Origin: Dehalococcoidia bacterium
GTDB lineage: Bacteria > Chloroflexota > Dehalococcoidia > Lucifugimonadales > Lucifugimonadaceae
Direction: 5' to 3'
Length of the DNA stretch: 45,382 nucleotides
Assembly (NCBI GenBank): GCA_002723375.1
Contig: PBNX01000020.1
Coordinates: 1-45,382, forward strand
Of the stretch, positions 29,798-40,135 are shown piece after piece. A model generated the notes under the pieces. The model was given only the letters and a program-made list of their open reading frames with translations, did no database searches and was not told where the DNA came from. Numbering within the stretch: the stretch's first letter is position 1; each line of letters starts with the position of its first letter. A program made the position numbers and the translations under genes.

Positions 29798-30323
29798 TCT
29801 TATTTATAAAATTTGTACACAATTTCTTTGACTCTTCTACGCTTAGTCCTTCGCATAGAATCACAGTGTTTCCGTAAATAATATAATGCAGATATTTTGC
29901 TTTAGCAGATCCTGGCCCAGATCCGGCCCCTCTCCTATTTACTCTCCTATCTGAATTTCCTTCTTTCCAAGTTACATCTCTTGATGCAAGAACTGCATTT
30001 TCCCCTATAACTTCTTCAATTAAATTTATAGATTTAGTTGCATTATAGTGAGTATCATAAAATCTTAATTCGTAATCATGCGTATTATTTAAATCATCTT
30101 TCATCCATCCAAAAAAAGCACTATCAGCATTTTCAAGTTCAGAAACATCATATTTTTTTGATACTTTAAATCCCTTATCTTCAAAATCAACAATACTAAA
30201 TTTTTTTGTATTGTCGCTAAACTGGTCTATTTCAATAAAATTTGTATTTTCTGATTCACAACCAATAATTATTAAAAAAATTACTAAATAGTGTTTAATT
30301 ATTCTCATTCTTTTTTTTTGCAA
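29787..30323 (-). CDS. Putative lipoprotein of unknown function
   Basis: MRIIKHYLVIFLIIIGCESENTN (signal peptide with lipobox-like IIGC). Confidence 0.6.
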   Translation of the reverse strand: MQKKRMRIIKHYLVIFLIIIGCESENTNFIEIDQFSDNTKKFSIVDFEDKGFKVSKKYDVSELENADSAFFGWMKDDLNNTHDYELRFYDTHYNATKSINLIEEVIGENAVLASRDVTWKEGNSDRRVNRRGAGSGPGSAKAKYLHYIIYGNTVILCEGLSVEESKKLCTNFINKIIQ

Positions 30324-31191
30324 AATAGTTTGTGAAATTGATTAAAAAATAAGCAATTAATAATCCTAAGATAAACATTAAATATATTGATAAATTTGAA
30401 TATGTATTTTTTGGAAGATCATATAGCAACCCAATACTTGCTCCAACAATAACCCCAGAAATAATTATTCTAAATTCATCTTTGTATTTGTCTAATAATA
30501 TTTTTATCAAAACTATTGATGCTGAAAAACCAATAATTCCTCCCAAAAAAAATAAGAATAAATATGGGAGGTTAATTTCATTAACCGAGTTAACTGTACT
30601 TTCATAAGTACCTAAAATTAAGAGTATTGATGATCCACTGATGCCTGGCAATATCATGAATCCGAAAGATAGCAGTCCTGACAAAATAATAATATAAAAA
30701 GCTGGGTCTGAATCGCCTATATTAGGAACAAATATTGAAAATAATCCAATAATCAATCCAAATAATAAATGAATTAAAAATTTTGAGTTTTTTCTTAATT
30801 TAATTAATAAATTAATACTATAAATAATCATTAGTGCTATCAAAAAAACTTTTGAATGATTTTCGTAATTTTCAAATAAATATGAAGCTAGTTTAGAAAA
30901 AACAAATACCGATATAAGTATCCCAATAAATAATGTTATAAGTAGATTATATTCAATTTTTATTGATGAAATTTCTTTCTTTCTAAAAATCTTTTTAATT
31001 ATTGAACTAAGAGAATATATTACATTGTTGTATTTTCCTGTTAGAAAAAGTACTGTCCCTCCGCTTATACCAGGGAATAAGTCTACGAAACCAACAACAA
31101 TTCCTGTGCAAATATTTATTAAGTTATGTTTAATTGGATTAATCAATTGAATTCTCTTCACCGGATCTATATGGCAAAACAAAATTAGCAT
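30295..31191 (-). CDS. DUF368 family membrane protein (PopT-type polyprenyl-phosphate transporter family)
   Basis: GIVVGFVDLFPGISGGTVLFLTGKYNNVIYSL...FGFMILPGISGSSILLILGTYESTVNSVNE; multi-TM. Start uncertain; a TTG near 31146 is an alternative. Confidence 0.82.
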   Translation of the reverse strand: MLILFCHIDPVKRIQLINPIKHNLINICTGIVVGFVDLFPGISGGTVLFLTGKYNNVIYSLSSIIKKIFRKKEISSIKIEYNLLITLFIGILISVFVFSKLASYLFENYENHSKVFLIALMIIYSINLLIKLRKNSKFLIHLLFGLIIGLFSIFVPNIGDSDPAFYIIILSGLLSFGFMILPGISGSSILLILGTYESTVNSVNEINLPYLFLFFLGGIIGFSASIVLIKILLDKYKDEFRIIISGVIVGASIGLLYDLPKNTYSNLSIYLMFILGLLIAYFLINFTNYFAKKKNENN

Positions 31192-31696
31192 CAGAAAATG
31201 CTTTTTTCATTTGGCTTAATACATTATTTAATTCATTAGTAGCTTCATCAGGAAGTAAGCAATTATCTACTGACATACAGGAACTCTCATATTTTTTTTG
31301 AATTTCTGATAAATCATAGCAAGCTTTCTGTATAGCTTCTTGGTATTTACTATTCCACTCTGTAAAACGTCTTGAAAAGCATCCTCTATCCCAAGGCACT
31401 GCTCTCCATTGGCTAGGACCTTGAGCATTTATCATATTTATTGCCCCAGTCCTTATCCAGCTATAAACCCAAGCCTCAACATCTATGTCTCCGCCAAATT
31501 CTCTATTATTTTTAATTCTGAATACTTCATCAAGACCTGTCTTACCTCTATCATAAATATATGGACCTAATGTTACTGAAAAAATTACAGTTAAAGATAT
31601 AAAAACAAAAAATAATTGTAAATTTGAGGGATTTCGTGAAAATTTCCTAATATATCCAATAGTTTTTCTAATTATATTTGTATTATTTTTTTTCAT
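31139..31696 (-). CDS. Hypothetical membrane-anchored protein
   Basis: One N-terminal TM (LQLFFVFISLTVIFSVTLGPYIY) and a Cys-containing C-terminal domain; no family recognised. Confidence 0.6.
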   Translation of the reverse strand: MKKNNTNIIRKTIGYIRKFSRNPSNLQLFFVFISLTVIFSVTLGPYIYDRGKTGLDEVFRIKNNREFGGDIDVEAWVYSWIRTGAINMINAQGPSQWRAVPWDRGCFSRRFTEWNSKYQEAIQKACYDLSEIQKKYESSCMSVDNCLLPDEATNELNNVLSQMKKAFSDANFVLPYRSGEENSID

Positions 31697-31745
31697 AGAA
31701 TGATAGTTTAATACCGTAGTAATATTAATTTAAAAGCAGGAAATA

Positions 31746-32651
31746 ATGAATATCCAAAATATAGAACCTCCAATTTTAGTTGCTCCAAGCCCTACTCCAT
31801 TTACGAGAGAAGGAAAAGTTAATTTTAATGCCATAGAAAATAATGCTGAAAAATGGCTCAGTACAGATCTTTCAGGATTTGTGTTGGGCACTGAAAATGG
31901 CGAAGAGCAACTTCTTAGTTTTCAAGAAAAAAAAGATATATGTAAGAGTGTTGTTTCAGTAGCAAAAGAAAAGAAATTAATAATTGCTGGAATAGATAAT
32001 CCTTCTGTAAAAGGTACCCTTGAAGATGCAGATGCTTATATTAATTTAGGAGTAGATGTTCTTAGAATAAGAATTCCTAGACGAAGAGACACTATAGATG
32101 AATATTTTAATGAAGTCCTTGAAAAAATTTCAGGGCCAGTTTTAATAATTCATCAAATGGCTCCAGGAGGGTTTGTTAATTCAATGACTACTGAAGGGGC
32201 AGACCCTGATCAGATTGGCAGATTTTGTTCCTATGATTCTGTAGTCGGGTATATAGCTAGTCATCTTGTTAGGTTTGAAATGATGACAAGAAAATTTATT
32301 TCAAAAGATAAACAATTTTGGGTCCCTAATGCAATGTTGATGGCTGCTCAAATATTAGAAGGTGCAAATGGAGCTTGTTTTATGCTTGGCAATATAGCAC
32401 CTAAGATTTGCAGGGAAATTATGAAATTAGGGATAGAAGGAAATTATTCTAAATCTAAAAAATTAAATGATTCCTTGGTTGATGCTGACTGGAATATTTT
32501 ATCAAGAGGCGCACCCGGGCTTAAATATGCAATGGATTTGATTGGTTTTGAGGGGGGAAATCCCAGAAGCCCATTAAATACCTTGGATGAGAATGCAAAA
32601 AATGAAATAAAAATTGCTTTAAAAAATTCTGGAATTTCAAAAGTAGAATAA
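31746..32651 (+). CDS. Dihydrodipicolinate synthase/N-acetylneuraminate lyase family-like protein, non-canonical active site
   Basis: PILVAPSPTPFTREGKVNFNAIENNAEKWLSTDLSGFVLGTENGEEQLLSFQEKKDICKSVV...GIDNPSVKGTLEDADAYINLGVDVLRIRIP. Confidence 0.75.
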   Translation: MNIQNIEPPILVAPSPTPFTREGKVNFNAIENNAEKWLSTDLSGFVLGTENGEEQLLSFQEKKDICKSVVSVAKEKKLIIAGIDNPSVKGTLEDADAYINLGVDVLRIRIPRRRDTIDEYFNEVLEKISGPVLIIHQMAPGGFVNSMTTEGADPDQIGRFCSYDSVVGYIASHLVRFEMMTRKFISKDKQFWVPNAMLMAAQILEGANGACFMLGNIAPKICREIMKLGIEGNYSKSKKLNDSLVDADWNILSRGAPGLKYAMDLIGFEGGNPRSPLNTLDENAKNEIKIALKNSGISKVE

Positions 32652-32673
32652 TTCATCTGTATAATAATCATTT

Positions 32674-33783
32674 ATGGTGTTTGATTTTAAAAGAAAAATT
32701 CAAGATTTAAGAGTTTCTATGACTGAAATTATTTCTATGGTAGACATGGATAAATTAAAAGATGAAATAAATTTATTAGAAGAAAAATCTCAATCTCCAG
32801 AATTATGGAAAAATGGAAAAAAGGGTTCAAAATTAATGGCAACCTTAGCCTCTAAAAAATCTTTTTTTAAAAATATTGATCAACTGAATTCTTCATTGGA
32901 AAGCTATTTTCAACTTTCTCAAGAGGCGAGTGTAGATGATATTAATATGCTTGAAAAAGATTCTGTTGATGACTTGAAATCTATAGAGAAAGGAATTGAA
33001 GATTTAAAGACTGAACTTCAATTTTCAGGCGAGTACGATAATCTTGATGCATTAATAACAATTAGCGGCGGTGCTGGGGGAGTTGATGCTCAGGATTGGG
33101 CATCCATGATTCTTAGAATGTATTTGAGATGGGCTGATAAGAGAAAATTTAATACGGAATTATTATCTACTTCTCCTGGAGAGGAAGCTGGAATAAAAAG
33201 TGCAATGTTAAGAATTAGTGGGGAAAAAGTTTTTGGTCTTTTGAAAGGAGAAAAAGGTGTGCATAGGCTAGTTAGATTATCACCATTTAATTCAGCAAAT
33301 TTAAGGCATACAAGTTTTGCATTAGTTGAGGTAATACCAGATTTTCAAGACTCAACTGATGTAGAAATTAATACTGACGACCTAAAAATCGAAGCTTTTA
33401 AAGCTAGTGGAGCAGGCGGCCAAAGTGTTCAAAAAAATTCATCTGCAATAAGATTAACTCACAAACCTTCTGCTATTGTAGTATCTGTTCAAAACGAAAG
33501 ATCTCAATCTCAAAATAAAAATATTGCAATGCAAATTCTTAAAACTAGATTAGTTGATCTCGAAATACAAAAAAATAAAGAAAAAGAAAATGAACTAAAA
33601 GGAGAATTTGTATCTGCCGAATGGGGTAATCAAGTGAGAAGTTATGTTTTACATCCCTATACACTTGTAAAGGATATTAGAACTGGATATGAAGTTGCAG
33701 ATGTAAATAGTGTTTTAGATGGAAACCTGGATCATATTTTGTTAGAATTTCTAAAATTTTCAATAAAGTCCCAAATTAATTAA
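32674..33783 (+). CDS. prfB: Peptide chain release factor 2
   Basis: GGAGGVDAQDWASMILRMYLRWADKR; VHRLVRLSPFNSANLRHTSFA (SPF motif); GAGGQSVQKNSSAIRLTHKP. One continuous frame, no internal stop. Confidence 0.95.
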   Translation: MVFDFKRKIQDLRVSMTEIISMVDMDKLKDEINLLEEKSQSPELWKNGKKGSKLMATLASKKSFFKNIDQLNSSLESYFQLSQEASVDDINMLEKDSVDDLKSIEKGIEDLKTELQFSGEYDNLDALITISGGAGGVDAQDWASMILRMYLRWADKRKFNTELLSTSPGEEAGIKSAMLRISGEKVFGLLKGEKGVHRLVRLSPFNSANLRHTSFALVEVIPDFQDSTDVEINTDDLKIEAFKASGAGGQSVQKNSSAIRLTHKPSAIVVSVQNERSQSQNKNIAMQILKTRLVDLEIQKNKEKENELKGEFVSAEWGNQVRSYVLHPYTLVKDIRTGYEVADVNSVLDGNLDHILLEFLKFSIKSQIN

Positions 33784-33824
33784 TTGAATATATAATTAAA
33801 AAATAAACTATCAAAATTTAAATT

Positions 33825-35477
33825 ATGAGAAAATTAACAATTGTATTAATTATTGCAACAATATCCTTGTTTGCTTGTTCAAGCGAGGCCGAACCTCAGA
33901 GTCTCAATGAAACTCAAAAGTCTATTGCTCCTTCTTTGCAAGGTTCTGATAATTCTGGAAGTTCTGAATCAGGAAAAGGGGGGACTTTAAAAAGATTGTG
34001 GTCAGATCCACCTACTCTTGATCCTCACCTTGTAACTGATACCACTTCAGCAGGATTAATTGTTGAAATGTTTTCAGGTTTAGTAACTTTAAATCCAGAT
34101 CTAGAGATAGTACCAGATTTAGCGGAAAGTTGGGATTTAAGTGAGAATGGAACTCTTTATACTTTTAAGTTAAGAGCAGATATAAAATTTTCTGATGGAT
34201 CTCCAATTACGGCTAATGATTTTTCCTACTCATTTAATAGAGCAGCAAATCCTGACACAGAATCTCCAGTTGCTGAATTATATTTAGGGGATATTGTTGG
34301 CGTTCAAGAAGTATTAGATGGCGAATCAAATGAGATTTCGGGTGTAAAAGTTATTGATGACAGAAATATACAAATAAAAATTGACTCTCCTAAAGCATAT
34401 TTTCTAGCTAAGCTTACTTATCCTACAGCCTATGTGCTTAAAGAGGCCAATGTAAGTCAAGGAGGAGATAATTGGACAGACTCTCCGGTTGTTACAGGAC
34501 CTTTCGCTTTAGAAAGATATGATTTAGGTCAAGTACTTATTCTCAAAAGGAATGATTTATATTGGGGAGAAAAAGCAAAGCTAGATAGGGTTGAGTTTAA
34601 TTTAGCTGGTGGTGTTCCAATGGCAATGTATGAAAATGGAGAAATAGATATTACTGGAGTAGGGCTTGCTGATCTAGAGAGAGTGCAAGATCAAAATGAC
34701 CCATTAAGCAAAGATTTAATTTCTGTGCCACCATCGTTTACTATTAATTACATTGGGTTTAATGTGTCTAAGCCACCATTTGATGATATAAAATTTAGAC
34801 AAGCGTTAAATCACGCCGTTGACAAACAACTAATTGCTACTCAAGTTTACTCCGAGTTAGTCAGGCCAGCATATGGAATACTCCCTCCTAATTTCCCCGG
34901 CTTTTCAAGTGATGTTAAAGGTTTAGAATATGATCCAGATAAAGCAGTTAAGTTATTGAGCGAGTCTAAATATGCTGATCCAGAAACTAGGCCTTTGATA
35001 GTTGTCACTATACCCGGAACTGGCGGATCTCCAAGTTTAGATATGGAAGTTGTAGCAGATATGTGGGATAGGGTTTTGGGAGTTCAAATAGAAATTCAGC
35101 AAGTTGAATGGGCAACATACTTACAAGATCTTCACAGAGAAAGACTTCAAGTATGGGGTGGATCTGGATGGCAAGCAGATTATCCTGACCCTCAAGATTT
35201 TATCGATATATTATTTCACTCCGAAAGCAAAGGTAATCATGGGAAATACAGTAACTCTCAAGTTGATGAAATACTAGAGGAAGCTAGAATTGACCAAGAT
35301 CCTCTAACTAGAATAAGCAAATATAATAAAGCTGAGCAATTGATAATTGATGATGCGCCTTGGTTACCTATGTGGTTTGATCAAGAAGGATTGGCCTTAA
35401 TAAAACCAAGAGTGAGAGGATTTGAGTTTACCCCTCTAATTGTTCCAAAGCTAAAAAACGTTTATATTCAAAACTAA
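33825..35477 (+). CDS. ABC transporter peptide/nickel-type substrate-binding lipoprotein
   Basis: MRKLTIVLIIATISLFACSSEAEP lipobox; GGTLKRLWSDPPTLDPHLVTDTTSAGLIVEMFSGLVTLNPDLEIVPDLAESWDLSENGTLYTFKLR (SBP_bac_5). Confidence 0.93.
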   Translation: MRKLTIVLIIATISLFACSSEAEPQSLNETQKSIAPSLQGSDNSGSSESGKGGTLKRLWSDPPTLDPHLVTDTTSAGLIVEMFSGLVTLNPDLEIVPDLAESWDLSENGTLYTFKLRADIKFSDGSPITANDFSYSFNRAANPDTESPVAELYLGDIVGVQEVLDGESNEISGVKVIDDRNIQIKIDSPKAYFLAKLTYPTAYVLKEANVSQGGDNWTDSPVVTGPFALERYDLGQVLILKRNDLYWGEKAKLDRVEFNLAGGVPMAMYENGEIDITGVGLADLERVQDQNDPLSKDLISVPPSFTINYIGFNVSKPPFDDIKFRQALNHAVDKQLIATQVYSELVRPAYGILPPNFPGFSSDVKGLEYDPDKAVKLLSESKYADPETRPLIVVTIPGTGGSPSLDMEVVADMWDRVLGVQIEIQQVEWATYLQDLHRERLQVWGGSGWQADYPDPQDFIDILFHSESKGNHGKYSNSQVDEILEEARIDQDPLTRISKYNKAEQLIIDDAPWLPMWFDQEGLALIKPRVRGFEFTPLIVPKLKNVYIQN

Positions 35478-35496
35478 ATAAACAAAAAAATACGTT

Positions 35497-36435
35497 TTGC
35501 TAATATACGCAATTAAACGAATACTATGGGTTCCACTAGTAATGCTAGTTATAGCATTAATGGTTTTTATTCTTGGAATATACGGTCCTGGAGATCCTGT
35601 AGAGGTTATTCTTGGTAATAACTATACTGAAGAGCTAGCAGATTCTTTAAGAGAAAAGAAAGGACTAAACGATCCTGTTTTTGTTCAATATTTTAGGTAT
35701 ATTGGTGATTCGGTAAAAGGTGATTTTGGTGAAAGTTATAAATATCCTGGAAAAACTGTTTCAGAACTTCTTGCGCCAAAATTGGCAGTGTCTGCAAAAT
35801 TATTCATTATATCTATACTAATTTCTACTATATTCGGGATTCCATTAGGTTTTTATGCAGCAATAAAACAAGGAACTCCCATTGATCCGCTTGTTGTATC
35901 TATGACTTTAATAATTTATGCAATGCCTGTTTTTTTAACTGCTCCATTTTTGATTATTATTTTTGCTTTGGAATTAGGATGGGTCCCGGTTTCTGGGTGG
36001 GGCGGTATTTTTGATTCAAGATCTATACTTCCTGCTATAACTGTGGGGCTACCTGGAATTGCTGTAATTGCAAGATTGATGAGAGCAAGCACTTTAGATG
36101 TTTTAGGTCAGGAATTTATCACTTTTGCAAAAGCTAAAGGGGTAAGTAGACGTGAAGTTATTTATAAACATGTTGGAAAAAATGCAATATTGCCTGTTGT
36201 TACTGTATTAGGATTGTCATTTTCTGGGATGTTGGGAGGTGCTCTGATTGTAGAGCTTATATTTGGAATACCAGGTGTTGCAAGATTTGCTTTAGACGCA
36301 ATTTTTTCTAGAGATTACCCAATAATTATGGCTTTAACTCTAATTGGAACCGCGACATTGGTGATTGCAAATTTAATTGTTGATCTTTTATATGTACTTC
36401 TTGATCCAAGGATTAGGTATAGTAATGACAATTAA
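35497..36435 (+). CDS. Peptide ABC transporter permease (DppB/OppB-like)
   Basis: GDPVEVILGNNYTEELADSLREKKGLNDPVFVQYFRYI..., ARLMRASTLDVLGQEFITFAKAKGVSRREVIYKHVGKNAILPVVTVLG; TTG start. Confidence 0.93.
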   Translation: MLIYAIKRILWVPLVMLVIALMVFILGIYGPGDPVEVILGNNYTEELADSLREKKGLNDPVFVQYFRYIGDSVKGDFGESYKYPGKTVSELLAPKLAVSAKLFIISILISTIFGIPLGFYAAIKQGTPIDPLVVSMTLIIYAMPVFLTAPFLIIIFALELGWVPVSGWGGIFDSRSILPAITVGLPGIAVIARLMRASTLDVLGQEFITFAKAKGVSRREVIYKHVGKNAILPVVTVLGLSFSGMLGGALIVELIFGIPGVARFALDAIFSRDYPIIMALTLIGTATLVIANLIVDLLYVLLDPRIRYSNDN

Positions 36436-37390
36436 TAATGAACAAAAAATCACTTCACTTAGCCCTTTTCGGCATGGCTTAAATAGTTTACTTAAAAAAA
36501 AGGTCGCCGTTTCAGTTATTTTAGTTTTAATAATAGTTTATATAGTTGGCCTCTTTGCTCCATTGATTGCCCCTTACTCTTATTCTGAAACAGATTTAAT
36601 GAATACTCAAAGTGGGCCAACTTTAGATCACATATTTGGAACTGATAGATTAGGAAGGGATATATTTACTAGGATAATTTGGGGTATACAAACCACAGTG
36701 ATTATCACTATAGTTGGCCTTGTAACAGGAAGCTTGATCCTTGGTGTTAGCCTTGGCTTAGTTGCTGGCTACTTTAGAGGAAAAGCAGATTCAATTATTA
36801 CAAGAACAGGAGAAGTTTTAGCTGCATTTCCTGATATTTTATTAATTATTATTTTAGCAGCCACTCTTAGGCCTAGGATTGTGGACTTTGCACGAACCAT
36901 AGAAGATATGTCAGGAATAAATGGAATAGTCTCTTCAGGCATAGTGGATTTTGCAGTAATTGGTATAGCTTTATTGCCACTTAGTTGGTTTGGAATGATG
37001 AGATTAGTTAGAGGGCAAGTTTTGTCTGTAGGACAAAGAGAATATGTTCAGGCTGCGAGAATTGCAGGGGCATCAAATACTAGAATTCTTTTTCGGCATA
37101 TCCTTCCTAATGTCATTGGTCCAATTATTGTTTCAGCTAGTTTTGGTTTAGGTGCTGTTGCCGGAACTGAAGTTTTCTTAAGTTTTTTGGGTCTAGGTGT
37201 TCAGCCTCCTCATCCAAGCCTAGGCATAATGATTGCTGACGTTACAGGAAGAGGAGCGTCCAGTGTTTCTGTTTTAAAAAACCATCCGGAGCAAATTTTA
37301 GCTCCAATAGCAGTTGTTTGGATATTAATTTTTTGCTGGAATTTACTTGGAGATGCTTTAACTGATATATTCAATCCTAGGTCAAAATAG
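36425..37390 (+). CDS. Peptide ABC transporter permease (DppC/OppC-like)
   Basis: HIFGTDRLGRDIFTRIIWGIQTTV...MMRLVRGQVLSVGQREYVQAARIAGASNTRILFRHILPNVIGPIIV; ATG 36425 overlaps dppB end. Confidence 0.93.
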   Translation: MTINNEQKITSLSPFRHGLNSLLKKKVAVSVILVLIIVYIVGLFAPLIAPYSYSETDLMNTQSGPTLDHIFGTDRLGRDIFTRIIWGIQTTVIITIVGLVTGSLILGVSLGLVAGYFRGKADSIITRTGEVLAAFPDILLIIILAATLRPRIVDFARTIEDMSGINGIVSSGIVDFAVIGIALLPLSWFGMMRLVRGQVLSVGQREYVQAARIAGASNTRILFRHILPNVIGPIIVSASFGLGAVAGTEVFLSFLGLGVQPPHPSLGIMIADVTGRGASSVSVLKNHPEQILAPIAVVWILIFCWNLLGDALTDIFNPRSK

Positions 37391-37428
37391 GCTTCATATA
37401 TTAACTTGATTATTGGTATTAAAAATTT

Positions 37429-39039
37429 ATGGAAATGTTTTCAATAAATGAATATACATCTCGGCGTTCAGATGTTTTAGGGCTTAATGGAATTGTTGCA
37501 ACTAGTAATCCGCTTGCTGCTAACGCAGGACTTGATATTTTAAAAAAAGGAGGCAACTGTGTTGATGCAGCTGTATGCGCTGCATCAGTATTGAATGTAG
37601 TTGAACCAATGTCAACAGGAATAGGTGGAGATGTATTCGCGCTTATTTATGATAAAAGCTCTTCTTCAGTGAAAGCTTTGAACGGAAGTGGGAGATCAGG
37701 TAGAAATTCAACTATTGAAGATTTTGCTAAATTTGGTCTTGATCATATCCCTCTTCAAGGTGAATTTTCTGGCATGTCTGTTAGTGTTCCTGGTGCAGTA
37801 GATGCTTGGCAAGAATTAGTAGATAAATTTGGAAAATTCTCTCTTGATACAGTATTATTGCCTGCAATTGATATTGCTAACAAAGGTTTTGGAGTATCAG
37901 AAATTACTGCGCATCTTTGGAAGATAAGTGAAAATAAATTATCAATAAATAATAATTGCGATTTCTTAGTAAGTAATAAATCTCCAAAATTTGGAGATAA
38001 ATTTTCGAATCCAAATTTAGCGAATATATTAAAAGGCATTTCAGATAATGGAAAATCTTATTTTTACCAAGGAGAAGTGCCCAATAAAATTTCAGATTAT
38101 ATTAAACAATTTCACGGATGGCTTTCTGAAGAAGATTTTTTAAATCATGAAAGCGAATGGGTGGAGCCTATAACTTCAAATTATAGAGGATATGATGTTT
38201 GGGAATGCCCTCCTAACGGGCAAGGTATAGCCGCGCTGATTGCATTAAACATATTTGAAAATTTTGATCAATTTGATTCCGAATTAATGAAGGTACATTA
38301 TCAAATTGAATCAATGAAAATAGCTTTTCGGGATGCTCTTTGGTACGTAGCTGACCCAGATAAATTCAAAGTTCCTATAGATCATTTACTTTCTAAAGAA
38401 TATGCTAAAAAAAGATTTAATGAAATTAATTCTTCTAAATCAAATTACGGTTACAGGAAAGGAAATTTTAAACAACAAGGAGACACAGTTTATATTTCAG
38501 TAATCGATGGAGAAGGGAATGCTTGCTCATTAATTAACAGCTTATATCAAGGTTTTGGTGCAGGGTTAGTGGTTCCTGAAACAGGAATAGCATTGCAAAA
38601 TAGAGGGGCATTATTTTCATTAAACCAAGACCATCCAAATATTTTTGAACCGTTAAAAAGGCCATTTAATACAATAATTCCAGCAATGATTACAAAGGAA
38701 AGTAAGTTAGTTAGTTCAATGGGTGTCATGGGAGGTTTTCAGCAACCCCAAGGTCACATGCAAGTAATTTCTAATATGGTTGATTATGACATGAGCCCTC
38801 AATCTGCTTTAGATAACAAAAGGTTTAGTGTAAGTATAGAAGAAGATTTAGTTTATTTAGAAAATTCATTTCCTAATGAAGTTATTCAAGAATTAAGGGG
38901 CAGAGGGCATAATGTAGATATAAAAAGTGGATACGAAAGAGGATTGTTTGGGGGAGGGCAAATTATAAATAATTATAAAAATAATGTATTAATAGGAGGC
39001 TCGGATTCCAGAAAAGATGGCCAGGCAGTAAGCTATTAG
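37429..39039 (+). CDS. Gamma-glutamyltransferase family protein
   Basis: GIVATSNPLAANAGLDILKKGGNCVDAAVCAASVLNVVEPMSTGIGGDVFALIYD...GDTVYISVIDGEGNACSLINSLYQGFGAGLVVPETGIALQNRG. Confidence 0.92.
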   Translation: MEMFSINEYTSRRSDVLGLNGIVATSNPLAANAGLDILKKGGNCVDAAVCAASVLNVVEPMSTGIGGDVFALIYDKSSSSVKALNGSGRSGRNSTIEDFAKFGLDHIPLQGEFSGMSVSVPGAVDAWQELVDKFGKFSLDTVLLPAIDIANKGFGVSEITAHLWKISENKLSINNNCDFLVSNKSPKFGDKFSNPNLANILKGISDNGKSYFYQGEVPNKISDYIKQFHGWLSEEDFLNHESEWVEPITSNYRGYDVWECPPNGQGIAALIALNIFENFDQFDSELMKVHYQIESMKIAFRDALWYVADPDKFKVPIDHLLSKEYAKKRFNEINSSKSNYGYRKGNFKQQGDTVYISVIDGEGNACSLINSLYQGFGAGLVVPETGIALQNRGALFSLNQDHPNIFEPLKRPFNTIIPAMITKESKLVSSMGVMGGFQQPQGHMQVISNMVDYDMSPQSALDNKRFSVSIEEDLVYLENSFPNEVIQELRGRGHNVDIKSGYERGLFGGGQIINNYKNNVLIGGSDSRKDGQAVSY

Positions 39040-39040
39040 A

Positions 39041-40135
39041 ATGAAAGTTGCGATAGTTTCGCCATATGATATATCTAAAACTGGTGGTGTAACCAATCAT
39101 GTTATTAATTTAGCCAAAGAACTAACTTATCAAGGAAATAAAGTTTCAATTATTGCACCCTCTTCAAATAAATTATTTAGAATTAAAAATATTAATTTTT
39201 TAAATGCTGGAAATCCAACTATAGTTAATTTTGGTTCAACAAAAGCGTCTATTTCTGTAAATTTTATCTCAATAATTAAAGTAAGAAATTTTATTAAAAA
39301 AAATTCCTTTGATTTAATGCATATTCATGAACCCCTAGTTCCCTTTGTATCATTATTTTCGTTAATTTTTTCAAAATCTCCGGTTGTATTAACTTTTCAC
39401 GCGACATTTAACTCAAGTTGGAAATTTAAATTTTGGGGTTTTTTATTCCGAGATTGGATAATAAGCTCTTTATCAAAAATTTGTGTTTCCAAGACAGCTG
39501 CTTTAACTTTAAAAAATTATGGATATGAATTCCCTTATGAACTAATTCCAAACGGAGTGGATTTAGAAAGATTTAATCATAATATAAACAAAGATCATAA
39601 AAAACGAAAAATATTATTTGTTGGTAGGAATGAAGATCGTAAAGGGATAAAAATACTTATTGAGGCTTTCAAGATTATTAACAAAAAATATAGCACTGTA
39701 GAATTAAATTTGGTCGGGGAAGGAGTTTCTCTTTTATCAAACAAGTATAAAAATATCCCTAATTGTAAATTTTATGATCATATGGAAGGTCAAGATTTGG
39801 TCGATATGTACCATAGCTCTCAGATTTTTTGCTCTCCTGCTCTTGAAAATGAAAGTTTTGGAATAGTACTTTTAGAAGCTATGGCTTCAGGATTGGCTGT
39901 TGTGGCTTCAGATATTGATGGTTATAGAGGTATAGTCAATAATTATGAGAATGGCATTCTTTTCAAAAATGGAGACGCTAGAAGTCTTTCAGGTGCTCTT
40001 ATTGAACTAATTGACAACAGAGAAATGATAAATAAGTTATCATTAAATGGGATTAATTTTTCAAAAAAATATTCTTGGCGAGAAGTTTCTAGAAATATAG
40101 TTTTTAATTATGAAAAGAGTTTAAAAATTGGCTGA
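39041..40135 (+). CDS. Glycosyltransferase family 4 (PimA-like)
   Basis: MKVAIVSPYDISKTGGVTNHVINLAKEL...MHIHEPLVPFVSL...LIPNGVDLERFN...LFVGRNEDRKGIKILIEAFKII...ENESFGIVLLEAMASGLAVVASDIDGYRGI. Confidence 0.9.
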   Translation: MKVAIVSPYDISKTGGVTNHVINLAKELTYQGNKVSIIAPSSNKLFRIKNINFLNAGNPTIVNFGSTKASISVNFISIIKVRNFIKKNSFDLMHIHEPLVPFVSLFSLIFSKSPVVLTFHATFNSSWKFKFWGFLFRDWIISSLSKICVSKTAALTLKNYGYEFPYELIPNGVDLERFNHNINKDHKKRKILFVGRNEDRKGIKILIEAFKIINKKYSTVELNLVGEGVSLLSNKYKNIPNCKFYDHMEGQDLVDMYHSSQIFCSPALENESFGIVLLEAMASGLAVVASDIDGYRGIVNNYENGILFKNGDARSLSGALIELIDNREMINKLSLNGINFSKKYSWREVSRNIVFNYEKSLKIG

